Shown in pieces: positions 22,626 through 31,454 of a stretch of 64,000 nt of DNA (positions are counted from its first letter, which is position 1; every line of letters begins with the position of its first letter). The translations under genes were made by a program, and so were the position numbers. Source of the stretch: a virus; the IMG/VR virus record IMGVR_UViG_3300047388_000211, positions 1-64,000 of that record. One strand, given 5' to 3'. The notes beneath the pieces were generated by a model. It did no database searches, was not told where the DNA came from, and saw only the letters and a program-made list of their open reading frames with translations.

Positions 22626-22934
22626 ATGGACAAGATTCACTGCAAGGTCACCAAATGCGATGCCACGACGATCCACCTGAGAGGGCTCTGCCGCAATTGC
22701 TACAACTATGCGGCCTCTCTGGTCCTTCACCGGATCGTGACTTGGGATCAGCTGGAGGCTGCGGGCTGTGTCGGGCCTGCGGGCTATCAGACCCAGTCTC
22801 CGAAACGTCCGGAAAGAACGGAATGGTTTGCCCGGGGTGCGGGGATGAGCCCGGAGACCATGTCGGACACCTTGCGGGAACGCGTGCGTGAATACGGGGT
22901 TCAATTAAGACGATTCAAGCGGAGAGTAAAGTAA
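22626..22934 (+). CDS. Zinc-knuckle protein preceding ERF, 102 aa
   Basis: CKVTKC at residues 6-11 and CRNC at 22-25 in the N-terminus form a knuckle, with a basic, Arg-rich C-terminus (LRERVREYGVQLRRFKRR). The stop overlaps the ERF start. It may cooperate in recombination. First gene after the strong promoter. Confidence 0.6.
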   Translation: MDKIHCKVTKCDATTIHLRGLCRNCYNYAASLVLHRIVTWDQLEAAGCVGPAGYQTQSPKRPERTEWFARGAGMSPETMSDTLRERVREYGVQLRRFKRRVK

Positions 22935-23701
22935 TGAGCCAGATTTTTGAATTGATCCCGAAGGTGATGGCCGATATCGGCGCTGTCGCCAAGACCCGTA
23001 AGAATGAGCAGCAGAAATATATGTTTCGTGGCATTGAGGACCTCTATCAAGCGGCCCACCCGGCGATGGTGAAGCACGGTGTCTTTTGTGCCCCCCAGGT
23101 GATGGAACGCACCGAATATCGCTATGAGAAGACCAATGAGTACGGCAAGACCTCGACATGGCTCCACGTGGCCTTGAAGATCTGCCACAGTTTCTGTGCT
23201 CCCGACGGATCGAATGTCCAGGTCATCACCATGGGTGAGGGGCTGGACAACTCCGACAAAGCCTCGAATAAAGCCATGTCTGCTGCGATGAAGTATGCCT
23301 TGATTGAACTCTTTTGTGTGCCCACTGCCGATGTGGAGGATTCCGATCGCACCACACCGGAACAGGGGATCAAAGAAACGATCGTGCTTACTCCCAAGTC
23401 CAGGATGGAGTCCGTGATTGAGCAGGCTGCGGCCCTCCTTCCGGACAAACTCCCGGATGAAGAGTTTATCGACATCCACCAGAAGAGTCTCCTGTCCCGC
23501 AGGTTCCGGGAGTCGGTACGACCGGAACTGGAACCAGAAGCCAATGTTCTCCGGCATTCGGCATTGCTTGCCATGCAGGAATCCAAGCTCTTCCGTTCTC
23601 AGTTCGTGGATGATAAGGGGAATCCCACCCAGGACCTGATCCTGAAGAGCGAGTATGCCTCCGTCGGGAGAGAATTGGTGAAGGCGGCGAAGTCCCTATG
23701 A
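22934..23701 (+). CDS. ERF-family single-strand annealing protein
   Basis: 255 aa. The N-terminal 150 residues match ERF recombinases: YMFRGIEDLYQAAHPAMVKHG, then SDKASNKAMSAAMKYALIELF and DSDRTTP. ERF proteins anneal complementary single strands during phage recombination and genome circularisation. The C-terminal 90 residues are variable. It sits next to a PD-(D/E)XK nuclease, the usual exonuclease partner. Confidence 0.85.
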   Translation: MSQIFELIPKVMADIGAVAKTRKNEQQKYMFRGIEDLYQAAHPAMVKHGVFCAPQVMERTEYRYEKTNEYGKTSTWLHVALKICHSFCAPDGSNVQVITMGEGLDNSDKASNKAMSAAMKYALIELFCVPTADVEDSDRTTPEQGIKETIVLTPKSRMESVIEQAAALLPDKLPDEEFIDIHQKSLLSRRFRESVRPELEPEANVLRHSALLAMQESKLFRSQFVDDKGNPTQDLILKSEYASVGRELVKAAKSL

Positions 23702-23790
23702 TTGATATTATGATGAAGGCGTGCATGACAATAGTCTGCGTCGTGACGATAGTGATGTTCGTTATCCTTCTACGTGAGATCTGGAAGTAA
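23698..23790 (+). CDS. 30-aa single-pass membrane microprotein
   Basis: ATGA overlap with ERF. Residues 9-25 (CMTIVCVVTIVMFVILL) are a hydrophobic helix after a short head, with a basic tail. Analogous to the 29-aa protein at 9728. Probably a membrane effector. Confidence 0.5.
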   Translation: MIDIMMKACMTIVCVVTIVMFVILLREIWK

Positions 23791-23986
23791 ATACCGTTAT
23801 TACTGCCGCATCTGCTGGCAGGAGTTTGACCATCCTGCTCAGCACAATAAGGGATCGTTTGTCGGAAGCGAGAGACTGAATGGAAACTGCCGTGGAGACA
23901 TTCGGGAAACAGAGCCAGGACATCATTCAGGGGGAGATCCGGTTCCGTCCGTCGACTCACGAGTACTTTCATTCCCCGACGAATAA
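23774..23986 (+). CDS. Possible zinc-finger ORF, 70 aa
   Basis: GTG start inside the upstream gene. YYCRICWQEFDHPAQH and a later Cys could bind zinc, and the first half fills the only gap between the neighbours. The second half overlaps the nuclease gene by 107 bases and looks like a shadow, so the true product may be shorter or absent. Confidence 0.3.
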   Translation: MRSGSKYRYYCRICWQEFDHPAQHNKGSFVGSERLNGNCRGDIRETEPGHHSGGDPVPSVDSRVLSFPDE

Positions 23987-24515
23987 GAAGCTGACCCCGG
24001 TATCACGTGTGATCGAGACTGTCTACAGCGCCAAGTCCTGGGACGGGGTGAAGCCTGAAGTTGTCGAGAATGCGCGGGATCGGGGGATCGCGGTCGACCG
24101 CTACATGGCGGAATACATCCGGACTTCCCTTATCCGGATTGAGCCGGATGAATCGCCCGAGGTACGAGATCGGGTGATTGCGGCTCACCGGATCTGGGAG
24201 GAGGAGTTTTCCGGCTTGCCAGCCGTCAGCCAGAAGATCGTTTATTCGCTCCAGGATGGCATTGCAGGCACGATGGACTTCTGGGTGGACCAAAGTATCG
24301 TCGTGGACCTGAAATGCACCTATAAACCAGAGAAGGCATGGATTCTCCAGCTGGGAGCCTATGCGAACTATTGCCAGGAGCCGCCCCGTCGGATGGGGGT
24401 CATCCATGTCACGAAGGACGGTGGTACGTGGATCGAGTACAACGTGATGTCCTGCGCTGCCTACTGGCGACAGGGTGTCAGCTGGTGGCGAACCACCAAC
24501 GAGATGAAGCGGTGA
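23880..24515 (+). CDS. PD-(D/E)XK nuclease, RecB/Cas4-like
   Basis: 211 aa. The core DGIAGTMDFWVDQSIVVDLK (about 125-144) carries the catalytic Asp and D-x-K pair, followed by LQLGAYA with a Gln, as in RecB/Cas4/lambda-exonuclease-like folds. No iron-sulfur Cys cluster, unlike Cas4. It probably resects ends for the neighbouring ERF annealase. The stop overlaps the next GTG. Confidence 0.8.
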   Translation: METAVETFGKQSQDIIQGEIRFRPSTHEYFHSPTNKKLTPVSRVIETVYSAKSWDGVKPEVVENARDRGIAVDRYMAEYIRTSLIRIEPDESPEVRDRVIAAHRIWEEEFSGLPAVSQKIVYSLQDGIAGTMDFWVDQSIVVDLKCTYKPEKAWILQLGAYANYCQEPPRRMGVIHVTKDGGTWIEYNVMSCAAYWRQGVSWWRTTNEMKR

Positions 24516-24823
24516 GACGAAAGTATCGCGCGGTTCGAACGGAGGTGAACGGTGTCGTTTTTGCCAGCAAAAAAGAGGCGTCTCGGTATATGGAGTTGCT
24601 TCTACTTCAGAGAGCGGGAGAGATCAAAGAGCTTGAACTCCAAGTCAAGTTCTCGATCGACATCAACGGAGTCCATATCTGCAACTACTTCGCGGACTTC
24701 CGGTACAAGCCCAGAAGAGGGGACGCCGTCATCGAAGACGTCAAAGGAATGCGAACCCCGGTCTACAACCTTAAAAAGAAACTGATGCTGGCTTGCCATG
24801 GCATCACTATTTGGGAGACTTAA
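24512..24823 (+). CDS. DUF1064-family protein
   Basis: 103 aa from a GTG that overlaps the nuclease stop. RRKYRAVRTEVNGVVFASKK, then LELQVKFSI and IEDVKGMRTPVYNLKKKLM match DUF1064. This is a small phage fold with an E-D-V-K-G core, often considered a restriction-endonuclease-like or Holliday-junction-type nuclease. Next to ERF and PD-(D/E)XK this fits recombination. Confidence 0.78.
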   Translation: MRRKYRAVRTEVNGVVFASKKEASRYMELLLLQRAGEIKELELQVKFSIDINGVHICNYFADFRYKPRRGDAVIEDVKGMRTPVYNLKKKLMLACHGITIWET

Positions 24824-25090
24824 ATGATTCGGTGTCCGAACTGTAAGGCCGAGATTGAAGTGCGCGCGGTCGCGGCGAATACCACACGCGCGGTGATTCC
24901 GCCCACACCCAAGCCGAATGTGAGCGATGTGGGAGATCTTCTCGCCTCCATCAATCCCGACGCGCTCAATGATTACGAGCGAGAGTTCATTGAAACGACC
25001 CGTGAGCGCTATGAGAAGTATGGGGACGAGATCCGAATGTCCCCGAAACAGATGAACGTCCTTCGCGGCATCGCAGGGAAAGACTTTTGA
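24824..25090 (+). CDS. Small N-terminal zinc-knuckle protein, 88 aa
   Basis: Starts MIRCPNCKAEIEV with one CxxC. A Pro-rich linker leads to a helical C-terminus (YEREFIETTRERYEKYGDE, then MSPKQMNVLRGIAGKDF), a common small DNA-associated phage end. It follows the DUF1064 gene without a gap and overlaps the TTG start of the first glycosyltransferase. Confidence 0.58.
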   Translation: MIRCPNCKAEIEVRAVAANTTRAVIPPTPKPNVSDVGDLLASINPDALNDYEREFIETTRERYEKYGDEIRMSPKQMNVLRGIAGKDF

Positions 25091-26250
25091 AACCCATACC
25101 CATTCTCTTTCTCAGTGATAATCCGGCCCTGCCCACAGGGTTGGCCCGCATCACGAAGGATCTGGCGGTCCACGTGGCCTCGCTCCCGGAGTTCCGGGTG
25201 GGCACTCTGGGCCGGGGTGGCGTCTCCTCCTCGAAGCTGCCGTTCTTCAATGTGGCTTTCGATGAGGCTTACCAGTGGGGTGAGAACTACATCGAAGATG
25301 TCTGGAATGATTTTGCGGGGAGTCAGGAAGGTGTCCTGATGACGGTGTGGGATATGTCCAGGCTGGGATGGTTTGCCCGTCCCCGTATGGGTGGCCGACT
25401 CCAGGAGTTCCTGGAATCCAAGCGCTTCAAGAAGTGGGCCTATGTCCCGGTGGATCATTATGGGGTCGCCGGGAAGATGACTACGGAATGTGCCGATACC
25501 CTCCGGGGTTTCGACCGGATCTTGGCCTACACCATGTTCGGGAAGCAGGTGATTGAGGACACGCTCGGGGTGGAGGATGTGGACTGGATTCCCCATGGGA
25601 TCAATGGCGATGTCTTCCAGCCACGAGATAAGGTTCCGGGACGGATGGCGCTGGGGGTGAAGCCGGACGAACTACTGATCGGCTGTGTCATGACCAACCA
25701 GGAACGAAAGGACTGGGGCACGGCCTTTGCGGCCATGGCTCAACTGAAGACCACGGGGCGACGGTTCTGGGTCCATACCGATGTTCCCATCCGTGCCTGG
25801 AATATGTATGCCCTCGCCCAGGACTTCGGAATGGGCAACAGTATCGTGTTTACTTTCAATGGGGAGTACAGCAGTGAAGAACTCAGCTATCTCTACAGCG
25901 CCTGCGATATTAGCTTCCTGCCTTCTCTTGGTGAGGGCTTCGGATACCCCATCATTGAATCGCTGGCTTGCGGAGTGCCTGTTGTTCATGGCAATTATGG
26001 CGGAGGCGTTGAACTTATTCCAGAACGGGACTGGCTGGTCTCCAGTGTATCGACGCGTCTTGACGGCCCTTGGAATTGCGTGCGCCCGGTATGGAATCCG
26101 CAGGACTGGGCGAAGAAGCTCGAATGGGCCCTGACCCAGTACGGGGATGGGAGCTACCGGGATACCTGTACCAATGCGGTATCGCATCTAACCTGGAAGA
26201 ACCTGTGGCCTGCGGCCTGGAAGAAGTGGTTTCTGGATGGAATCGCATGA
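25087..26250 (+). CDS. Glycosyltransferase, GT-B fold (GT4-like)
   Basis: 387 aa, starting with TTG inside the previous stop. The N-terminal domain has a LSDNPALPTGLARITKDLA nucleotide-fold start. The C-terminal domain contains CDISFLPSLGEGFGYPIIES, followed by GVPVV, the GT4 donor-site E-x7-E. It transfers a sugar from a nucleotide donor. First gene of the glycan operon. Confidence 0.82.
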   Translation: MKPIPILFLSDNPALPTGLARITKDLAVHVASLPEFRVGTLGRGGVSSSKLPFFNVAFDEAYQWGENYIEDVWNDFAGSQEGVLMTVWDMSRLGWFARPRMGGRLQEFLESKRFKKWAYVPVDHYGVAGKMTTECADTLRGFDRILAYTMFGKQVIEDTLGVEDVDWIPHGINGDVFQPRDKVPGRMALGVKPDELLIGCVMTNQERKDWGTAFAAMAQLKTTGRRFWVHTDVPIRAWNMYALAQDFGMGNSIVFTFNGEYSSEELSYLYSACDISFLPSLGEGFGYPIIESLACGVPVVHGNYGGGVELIPERDWLVSSVSTRLDGPWNCVRPVWNPQDWAKKLEWALTQYGDGSYRDTCTNAVSHLTWKNLWPAAWKKWFLDGIA

Positions 26251-26972
26251 AGATGGCGATTGGGGTGGCCACCATGCGGGAAGGCACGGCTCCTCCTGGG
26301 GATATCTCTCTGGCCACCTGTAACGCCACCCACGATATGCAGGTGGTGGTGGTGCGGAATACCCCAGAGGAGAATCTGGGAGTGGTGGGAAGCTACCAGA
26401 AGATCTATGAATCGACGGATGCGGACATCATCTGTTACATGCACGACGATGTGATCGTGAGGGAAAGGGGTTGGGATGAACGAATACTACAACAGTTTGA
26501 TGCGCGGGATACAGGCGTCGTCGGCTTCGGCGGTGCGGAATGGCATGGGACTCCAGAACTCTACAAAACACGTTATACCCTGGGCCAGCTTAGGCGCGGT
26601 GAATACCGTTCGAACGTCGATGATGCCGAAGTCCACGGTGAGCGCTTCGCCGGAGCCTGTGACGTCGCGGTCCTGGACGGCTACTGTCTTGCCGTACGCC
26701 GGTCTTTTCTTGAGCGTAGCGGCGGTTGGGCTTTCCTTCAAGCTGGCGGCATCGACTTCTTCTGTTATGACTACGCTATCTGTGCTCTTGCTCGCCGCTA
26801 TCAGTATCGCGTGCGCTGTGTTGGGATTCGTTGCCATCATCGAGGAGGGGGCACATCGGTCCTCGCGAAGACGGGAATAGCTTCACCGGAAGCCTACGAG
26901 GCTTCCCATCGTTGGTTTTATGAGGAATTCAAGGACGTAATGCCTTGTCGGGTAAACCCACAGTCGTTCTGA
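26247..26972 (+). CDS. Glycosyltransferase, GT-A fold
   Basis: 241 aa from the ATGA overlap. YMHDDVIVRERGWDERIL holds the metal-binding D-x-D equivalent, and VLDGYCLAVRRSFLERSGGW resembles the acceptor-site region of GT2-like enzymes. It would add a further sugar in the same pathway. Overlaps the radical SAM gene by 28 bases. Confidence 0.75.
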   Translation: MKMAIGVATMREGTAPPGDISLATCNATHDMQVVVVRNTPEENLGVVGSYQKIYESTDADIICYMHDDVIVRERGWDERILQQFDARDTGVVGFGGAEWHGTPELYKTRYTLGQLRRGEYRSNVDDAEVHGERFAGACDVAVLDGYCLAVRRSFLERSGGWAFLQAGGIDFFCYDYAICALARRYQYRVRCVGIRCHHRGGGTSVLAKTGIASPEAYEASHRWFYEEFKDVMPCRVNPQSF

Positions 26973-28423
26973 TTACGCCGCCGTCCCCGTTCCTACTGGA
27001 CGAGAGGGTCTTTCCATCCCTCGGCATCCTGAAGGTGGCGGCAGTGGTGGAACAGCTGGGTTATCCGGTAACACATTTAGACCTAAACGGCATTAGCAAT
27101 TATGAGGAGGCAGTAGCAAATCTATGTCAATCAATGATTCAAGAGACACCAACCCCTACGCCGATTTTTGGGTTAACAGCCACAACACCACAAATGGTAG
27201 CGGCTACACGTATCACCCGGGTGATCCGGTTTACGTCACCGTCGGCCAGGATTGTGCTGGGTGGACCACATCCAACACTGGTACATGCGGCAGCGCAGCA
27301 GGGCAGCCTGCGAGCTTTACCACTCCTGAAGGAACTTACGACGAAGTTCAATGTTATTGTTGCGGGGGACGGGGAAGAATCTATCGCCTGCGCCCTGGAA
27401 GCGAACCCCCCAAGTTTGATCGACGCGGACGACCCGAAGACAAGCCTGTTCCTGACGAGCCAGAGGATCGCGGAATTACCCTTCCCTCAGCGTTCCCTGA
27501 TCGACCTCGATAGCTACCACTATGAGATCGATGGGGTCCGAGCCACGCCCTTGATCGCCCAGCTGGGCTGTCCCTTCGGCTGCAACTTCTGCGCCGGGAG
27601 GGACAGTGCCATGCTGCGGCGGGTGCGGATGCGCCCCACATCGAACATCATCGCGGAGATGCAGCACATCTATCTGACCTATGGGATACGGGGGTTCATG
27701 TGGTTTGATGATGAAACCAATGTAAACAAAGGGTTCATGGGTCTCATGAATGCTATCTGCGATCTCCAGTCGGATCTCGGTGTCGAGTTCCGTTGCCGTG
27801 GATTCGTGAAGTCCGAGTTATTCACGGAGGCTCAAGCCGCAGCAATGCACCGTGCGGGATTCAGAAAAATTCTCTGTGGTTTTGAAAGCGGAAACGATCG
27901 CATTTTAAAAAACATTAACAAGCAGGCCACTAAGGACGAAAACACGCGGGCCATGGAGATCTCGCACAAATATGGACTCGGCATGAAAGCTCTGATGAGC
28001 ATTGGGCATCCGGGAGAGTCCCCGGAAACCCTGCAAGATACCCTAGAGTGGGTTATCAGCGTGGCTCCGAACGATGTGGATTACACCATTATTACGCCAT
28101 ACCCTGGCAGTCCATATTTTGACAAATCTAGGCACCTTGGTGGAAAGACATGGGCGTTTGAAGTCAATGGCGACCGTTTGTATCAGGAAGAAATTGATTA
28201 CAGCGTGACGGAAGATTTCTATAAGGGCTCGATGGATTCCTATAAGAGCTATGTCTGGACAGACTTCCTATCTGAGGATGAGCTTGTCGCTCATCGGGAT
28301 TCAATGGAGCGAAAAACCCGAGACACCCTGAAGCTGCCATATTACCAGCCCAGGCCAGGGATCTCTTTTGAGCACAGCATGGGTCAGTCACCTATTCTGC
28401 GAAGATCTGGAGATGGACGATAA
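26945..28423 (+). CDS. B12-binding-type radical SAM protein
   Basis: 492 aa with TTG start (AAGGA upstream). The N-terminal 190 residues match a cobalamin-binding-like Rossmann domain (VVLITPPSPFLLDERVFPSL, then GLTATTPQMVAAT and VLGGPHPTL). CPFGCNFC (near 211) supplies the three cysteines for the 4Fe-4S cluster, followed by MWFDDETNVNKGF and GFESGNDRILKNINKQ typical of B12-radical-SAM enzymes. These methylate or rearrange unreactive carbons, for example on sugars or lipids. No D-x-H-x-x-G lower ligand seen, so B12 binding may be base-off without His or lost. Confidence 0.8.
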   Translation: MSGKPTVVLITPPSPFLLDERVFPSLGILKVAAVVEQLGYPVTHLDLNGISNYEEAVANLCQSMIQETPTPTPIFGLTATTPQMVAATRITRVIRFTSPSARIVLGGPHPTLVHAAAQQGSLRALPLLKELTTKFNVIVAGDGEESIACALEANPPSLIDADDPKTSLFLTSQRIAELPFPQRSLIDLDSYHYEIDGVRATPLIAQLGCPFGCNFCAGRDSAMLRRVRMRPTSNIIAEMQHIYLTYGIRGFMWFDDETNVNKGFMGLMNAICDLQSDLGVEFRCRGFVKSELFTEAQAAAMHRAGFRKILCGFESGNDRILKNINKQATKDENTRAMEISHKYGLGMKALMSIGHPGESPETLQDTLEWVISVAPNDVDYTIITPYPGSPYFDKSRHLGGKTWAFEVNGDRLYQEEIDYSVTEDFYKGSMDSYKSYVWTDFLSEDELVAHRDSMERKTRDTLKLPYYQPRPGISFEHSMGQSPILRRSGDGR

Positions 28424-28883
28424 ACTCATTGCATTCTTCTGGAAAAGAGTAAACAAGACTGCCACGTGCTGGCTGTGGACTGGGGGTAAGGGCATATTCG
28501 GTTATGGAATACTCGGCATAAAGCCTCGGTACCACGCCCATCGATTTTCATGGTATCTGGCTTATGGCCAGATTGCTGATCCATCGCTGTGCGTCCTACA
28601 TAAATGCGATGTCCCGGCATGCGTCAACCCGGACCATCTATTCCTCGGCACACGACAAGACAACATGAAGGACTGCATTGAAAAAGGGAGATTTAATCTT
28701 TCGAAGTATTCGTCGCATCCCGGAGAATCCAACGTTACATCTAAATTGAACAATGAAAAGGTTCGTCGCATCCGACAGCTTCGAGCGGAGGGAATGAGAG
28801 TGAAAGAAATTACCGCAGTGATTGGAGTGTCTCTAGCAGCCATCGAAGATGTTCTTTATGGCAGGACATGGACTCACGTATGA
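28413..28883 (+). CDS. HNH homing endonuclease
   Basis: 156 aa. CWLWTGGKGIFGYGI opens the HNH_3-type domain and CVLHKCDVPACVNPDHLFLG carries the Cys/His metal site. The C-terminal SKLNNEKVRRIRQLRAEGM, then VKEITAVIGVS, is a NUMOD/HTH-like DNA-binding tail. It is a selfish nuclease inserted between glycan genes, overlapping the radical SAM end by 11 bases and the next start by ATGA. Confidence 0.85.
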   Translation: MDDKLIAFFWKRVNKTATCWLWTGGKGIFGYGILGIKPRYHAHRFSWYLAYGQIADPSLCVLHKCDVPACVNPDHLFLGTRQDNMKDCIEKGRFNLSKYSSHPGESNVTSKLNNEKVRRIRQLRAEGMRVKEITAVIGVSLAAIEDVLYGRTWTHV

Positions 28884-29584
28884 GCCTCTTAGTTATCAGT
28901 CGCTGTTACTTTCCACCCCAGGAGGTGGAGCTATTCTCCGGCCACATGATGGCTACTGCCCGACGGGTGGGGCTGGAGCCTCTCCGCTTCGGCATCGGGG
29001 AACAGATGTCCACCCATGGGGGCTCCGGTGAAGGTCCCGGAGCTTTAGCGGTGCTGGAGTCCAGAACGGAGGAGGTTGTCCTCTGCTGCGACTCGATGGA
29101 TGTGGCCTTTCTGGCTGGAGAGGAAGAGATCCTGGAGAAGTTCTCCCATATGAATAGCGACTTCGTGGTGAGCGGGGAGATGTGTGCGCTGCACAACATG
29201 GAGAAGAGTAGCGCGAGGCTTCAGCTCTATCCCGGCTACTTCAAAGAGATCAACGTGGGGCTGTGGATCGGCAAGCGCACCCATGCCATCGAAGTCCTGC
29301 GCTATGCCATCGATCACTACCGCTACCACGACGACACCCATGGCCAGGACACGCTCCAGACATGGCTGCCCCTAATGTACGTGGAAGGCGGCGGCCCGGA
29401 GTTTGAGATTGATCGGGATTGCTATCTCTTCCAATCGATGAACCGGGTGCATCTGGGGGACTTCGTATTCAAAAACAAACGAATGGTCAACATCGTGACC
29501 GGCTCCTATCCTGTCGCTCTTCACTACAACGGGGACAAGAGCCGGTCCAGCTACTTTGAAATGGTGAAGAGGTTAACCGCATGA
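28880..29584 (+). CDS. PLOD-like glycosyltransferase, GT-A
   Basis: 234 aa starting in an ATGA overlap; an upstream in-frame ATG at 28868 is an alternative. CDSMDVAFLAGEEEILEKF matches the collagen-glucosyltransferase/PLOD donor site (D-x-x-D). LYPGYFKEINVGLWIGK and DRDCYLFQSMN resemble the acceptor and second metal regions. A relative lies at 35244. Likely transfers galactose/glucose-type sugars. Confidence 0.72.
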   Translation: MSLLVISRCYFPPQEVELFSGHMMATARRVGLEPLRFGIGEQMSTHGGSGEGPGALAVLESRTEEVVLCCDSMDVAFLAGEEEILEKFSHMNSDFVVSGEMCALHNMEKSSARLQLYPGYFKEINVGLWIGKRTHAIEVLRYAIDHYRYHDDTHGQDTLQTWLPLMYVEGGGPEFEIDRDCYLFQSMNRVHLGDFVFKNKRMVNIVTGSYPVALHYNGDKSRSSYFEMVKRLTA

Positions 29585-30531
29585 AGGCATTTGTAACGGG
29601 CGGTGCAGGCTTTATCGGTTCCCATCTGGTGGATCGACTGTTAGCGGATGGCCACGATGTGACGGTCTATGACCGGATGCTCCGTGGACCACGGTTACTC
29701 CATGACGCGATGAAGAGTGATCGGCTGGAGATCATCGAAGGCGATCTAATGGACCCCGGTAGCATGCTCATGGATGGCGTGGATGTGGTGTTCCATCTGG
29801 CTGCGCGCGCGGATGTGCGGTTCTCTTCCGAGCATCCCGCTGCGGTGTTTAGTCAGAACGTGCAGGGGACCTTCAACGTGGTGGAAGCGGCACGGCGGAA
29901 TAAGGTGAAGACGATTGTCTTCGCATCCACCGGATCGATCTACGGGGAGCCAACGGTGTTCCCCACCCCCGAAGATGCTCCATTCCCGGTCCAGACCTCC
30001 CTCTATGCGGCCTCGAAGCTCGCGGGAGAAGGATTGATCCAGGCCTTCGCGGAAGGCTTCGGGCTCCAGGGGTTCATCTTCCGCTTTGTGTCCAATGTGG
30101 GGGAGCGCTACACCCATGGCCACATCTTCGACTTCTATAAGAAGCTCAAAGCCAATCCCGATACTCTGGATGTCCTTGGCGACGGCAACCAGCGGAAGTC
30201 CTATGTCTATGTCGGGGATACCGTGAATGGAATCCTGACGGCGCTCCGGAAATCCGACCGGAAGATCAACATCTTCAACCTGGGAACCAATGACTCCTGC
30301 ACGGTGAAGGAATCGATCGGATGGATCACGGAATATCTCAACGTGAAACCGGCCCTTCGTTACCAGGGAGGGACACGGGGATGGTCTGGGGATAGCCCAC
30401 TCATTCACTTGGACTGTAAGCGGCTGCGGAACCTGGGATGGGTGCCGCTCGTGAGTATCCAGACCGGCATCGTGAGAACCGTGAAGTACATGCAGGAGAA
30501 CCACTGGCTCCTGGAGCGAGGTGAGCATTGA
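29581..30531 (+). CDS. NAD-dependent sugar epimerase/dehydratase (extended SDR)
   Basis: 316 aa. VTGGAGFIGSHL (residues 5-16) is the G-x-x-G-x-x-G NAD site. STGSIYG and the catalytic SLYAASK (Y-x3-K) near residue 141 match GalE/RmlB-like enzymes. It interconverts or oxidises nucleotide sugars for the operon. Coupled to neighbours by four-base overlaps. Confidence 0.88.
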   Translation: MKAFVTGGAGFIGSHLVDRLLADGHDVTVYDRMLRGPRLLHDAMKSDRLEIIEGDLMDPGSMLMDGVDVVFHLAARADVRFSSEHPAAVFSQNVQGTFNVVEAARRNKVKTIVFASTGSIYGEPTVFPTPEDAPFPVQTSLYAASKLAGEGLIQAFAEGFGLQGFIFRFVSNVGERYTHGHIFDFYKKLKANPDTLDVLGDGNQRKSYVYVGDTVNGILTALRKSDRKINIFNLGTNDSCTVKESIGWITEYLNVKPALRYQGGTRGWSGDSPLIHLDCKRLRNLGWVPLVSIQTGIVRTVKYMQENHWLLERGEH

Positions 30532-31454
30532 TCATCGTGAGGAGTCCGCTCCGGATCACGCTGGGTGGCGGCGGTACCGACATCCCTGCCTACTATGAGA
30601 AGTACGGTGGGTGCTGTGTCGCTGCGGCGATCGACAAGTATGTCTATGTGACGCTGACGCGTCCGTTCTTCAGTGGAATCTACCTAAAATATTCCGAATT
30701 GGAGCACGTGGATCATGTCCAGGACATCAAGCATTCACGGATTCGAGAAGCCATGCGACTCCATGCTACCGATGAACGCATTGAGCTGACGACTCTGGCC
30801 GATATACCGGCAGGCACTGGGCTCGGCTCATCCTCTAGCTTCACCACGGCGTTGGTTCGGGCGCTATCGGTACATTACGGGCTGAATCTCGACACGCCAA
30901 CGCTGGCTGACGACGCTTGCGAGATAGAAATTTATCGATTGCGGGAGCCGATTGGTAAGCAGGATCAATACATCTCAGCGTATGGCGGAGTCCGGTCCCT
31001 ATATTTTGGCACTGGGAACAGGGTGCATATGGAGTCCATCCGTAACACTGTGGGCTTGGAAGAAAACCTAATGTTGTTCTTCACGGGGATCACTCGATCC
31101 ACGACCGACATTCTCCGCCCCCGGAGAGAGATGCTGAAAGATTCCATGGGAGAGACAGCTCAGGCGCTACTGGAAGCGGGGCGACTACGGGACTTTGGCT
31201 CCCTCTTGAATGTCCAGTGGAAGCGGAAGAAAGACATGATGCCGGAAGCGATCCCTCCCGTTATTGAGGAGTATCGGGAAGTTGGGCTGAAGAACGGAGC
31301 CATTGGCGGGAAGCTGGTGGGTGCGGGAGGTGGCGGTTTCCTCCTGTTCTATACCGAAGAGCGCTCCAGGCTACGGGCCGCCATGGCCAAGTGTGGCCTT
31401 GAAGAAGTGCGCTTCCGGTTTGAATTTGAAGGAACAAAGGTGCTGGTGTCATGA
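30528..31454 (+). CDS. hddA: GHMP kinase, HddA-like heptose-7-phosphate kinase
   Basis: 308 aa, TTG start inside the previous stop. RSPLRITLGGGGTDIPAYY at the N-terminus and PAGTGLGSSSSFTTAL (residues 95-110) are the GHMP motifs. GAGGGGFLLFY is the C-terminal motif. This combination is typical of the D-glycero-D-manno-heptose-7-phosphate kinase HddA. It makes heptose 1,7-bisphosphate. The neighbouring GmhA- and HddC-like genes support it. Confidence 0.8.
   Translation: MIIVRSPLRITLGGGGTDIPAYYEKYGGCCVAAAIDKYVYVTLTRPFFSGIYLKYSELEHVDHVQDIKHSRIREAMRLHATDERIELTTLADIPAGTGLGSSSSFTTALVRALSVHYGLNLDTPTLADDACEIEIYRLREPIGKQDQYISAYGGVRSLYFGTGNRVHMESIRNTVGLEENLMLFFTGITRSTTDILRPRREMLKDSMGETAQALLEAGRLRDFGSLLNVQWKRKKDMMPEAIPPVIEEYREVGLKNGAIGGKLVGAGGGGFLLFYTEERSRLRAAMAKCGLEEVRFRFEFEGTKVLVS

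Noticed and set aside
27124-27513. 129-codon ORF inside the radical SAM gene
   Set aside because: Fully within a well-supported gene in another frame; no independent evidence.
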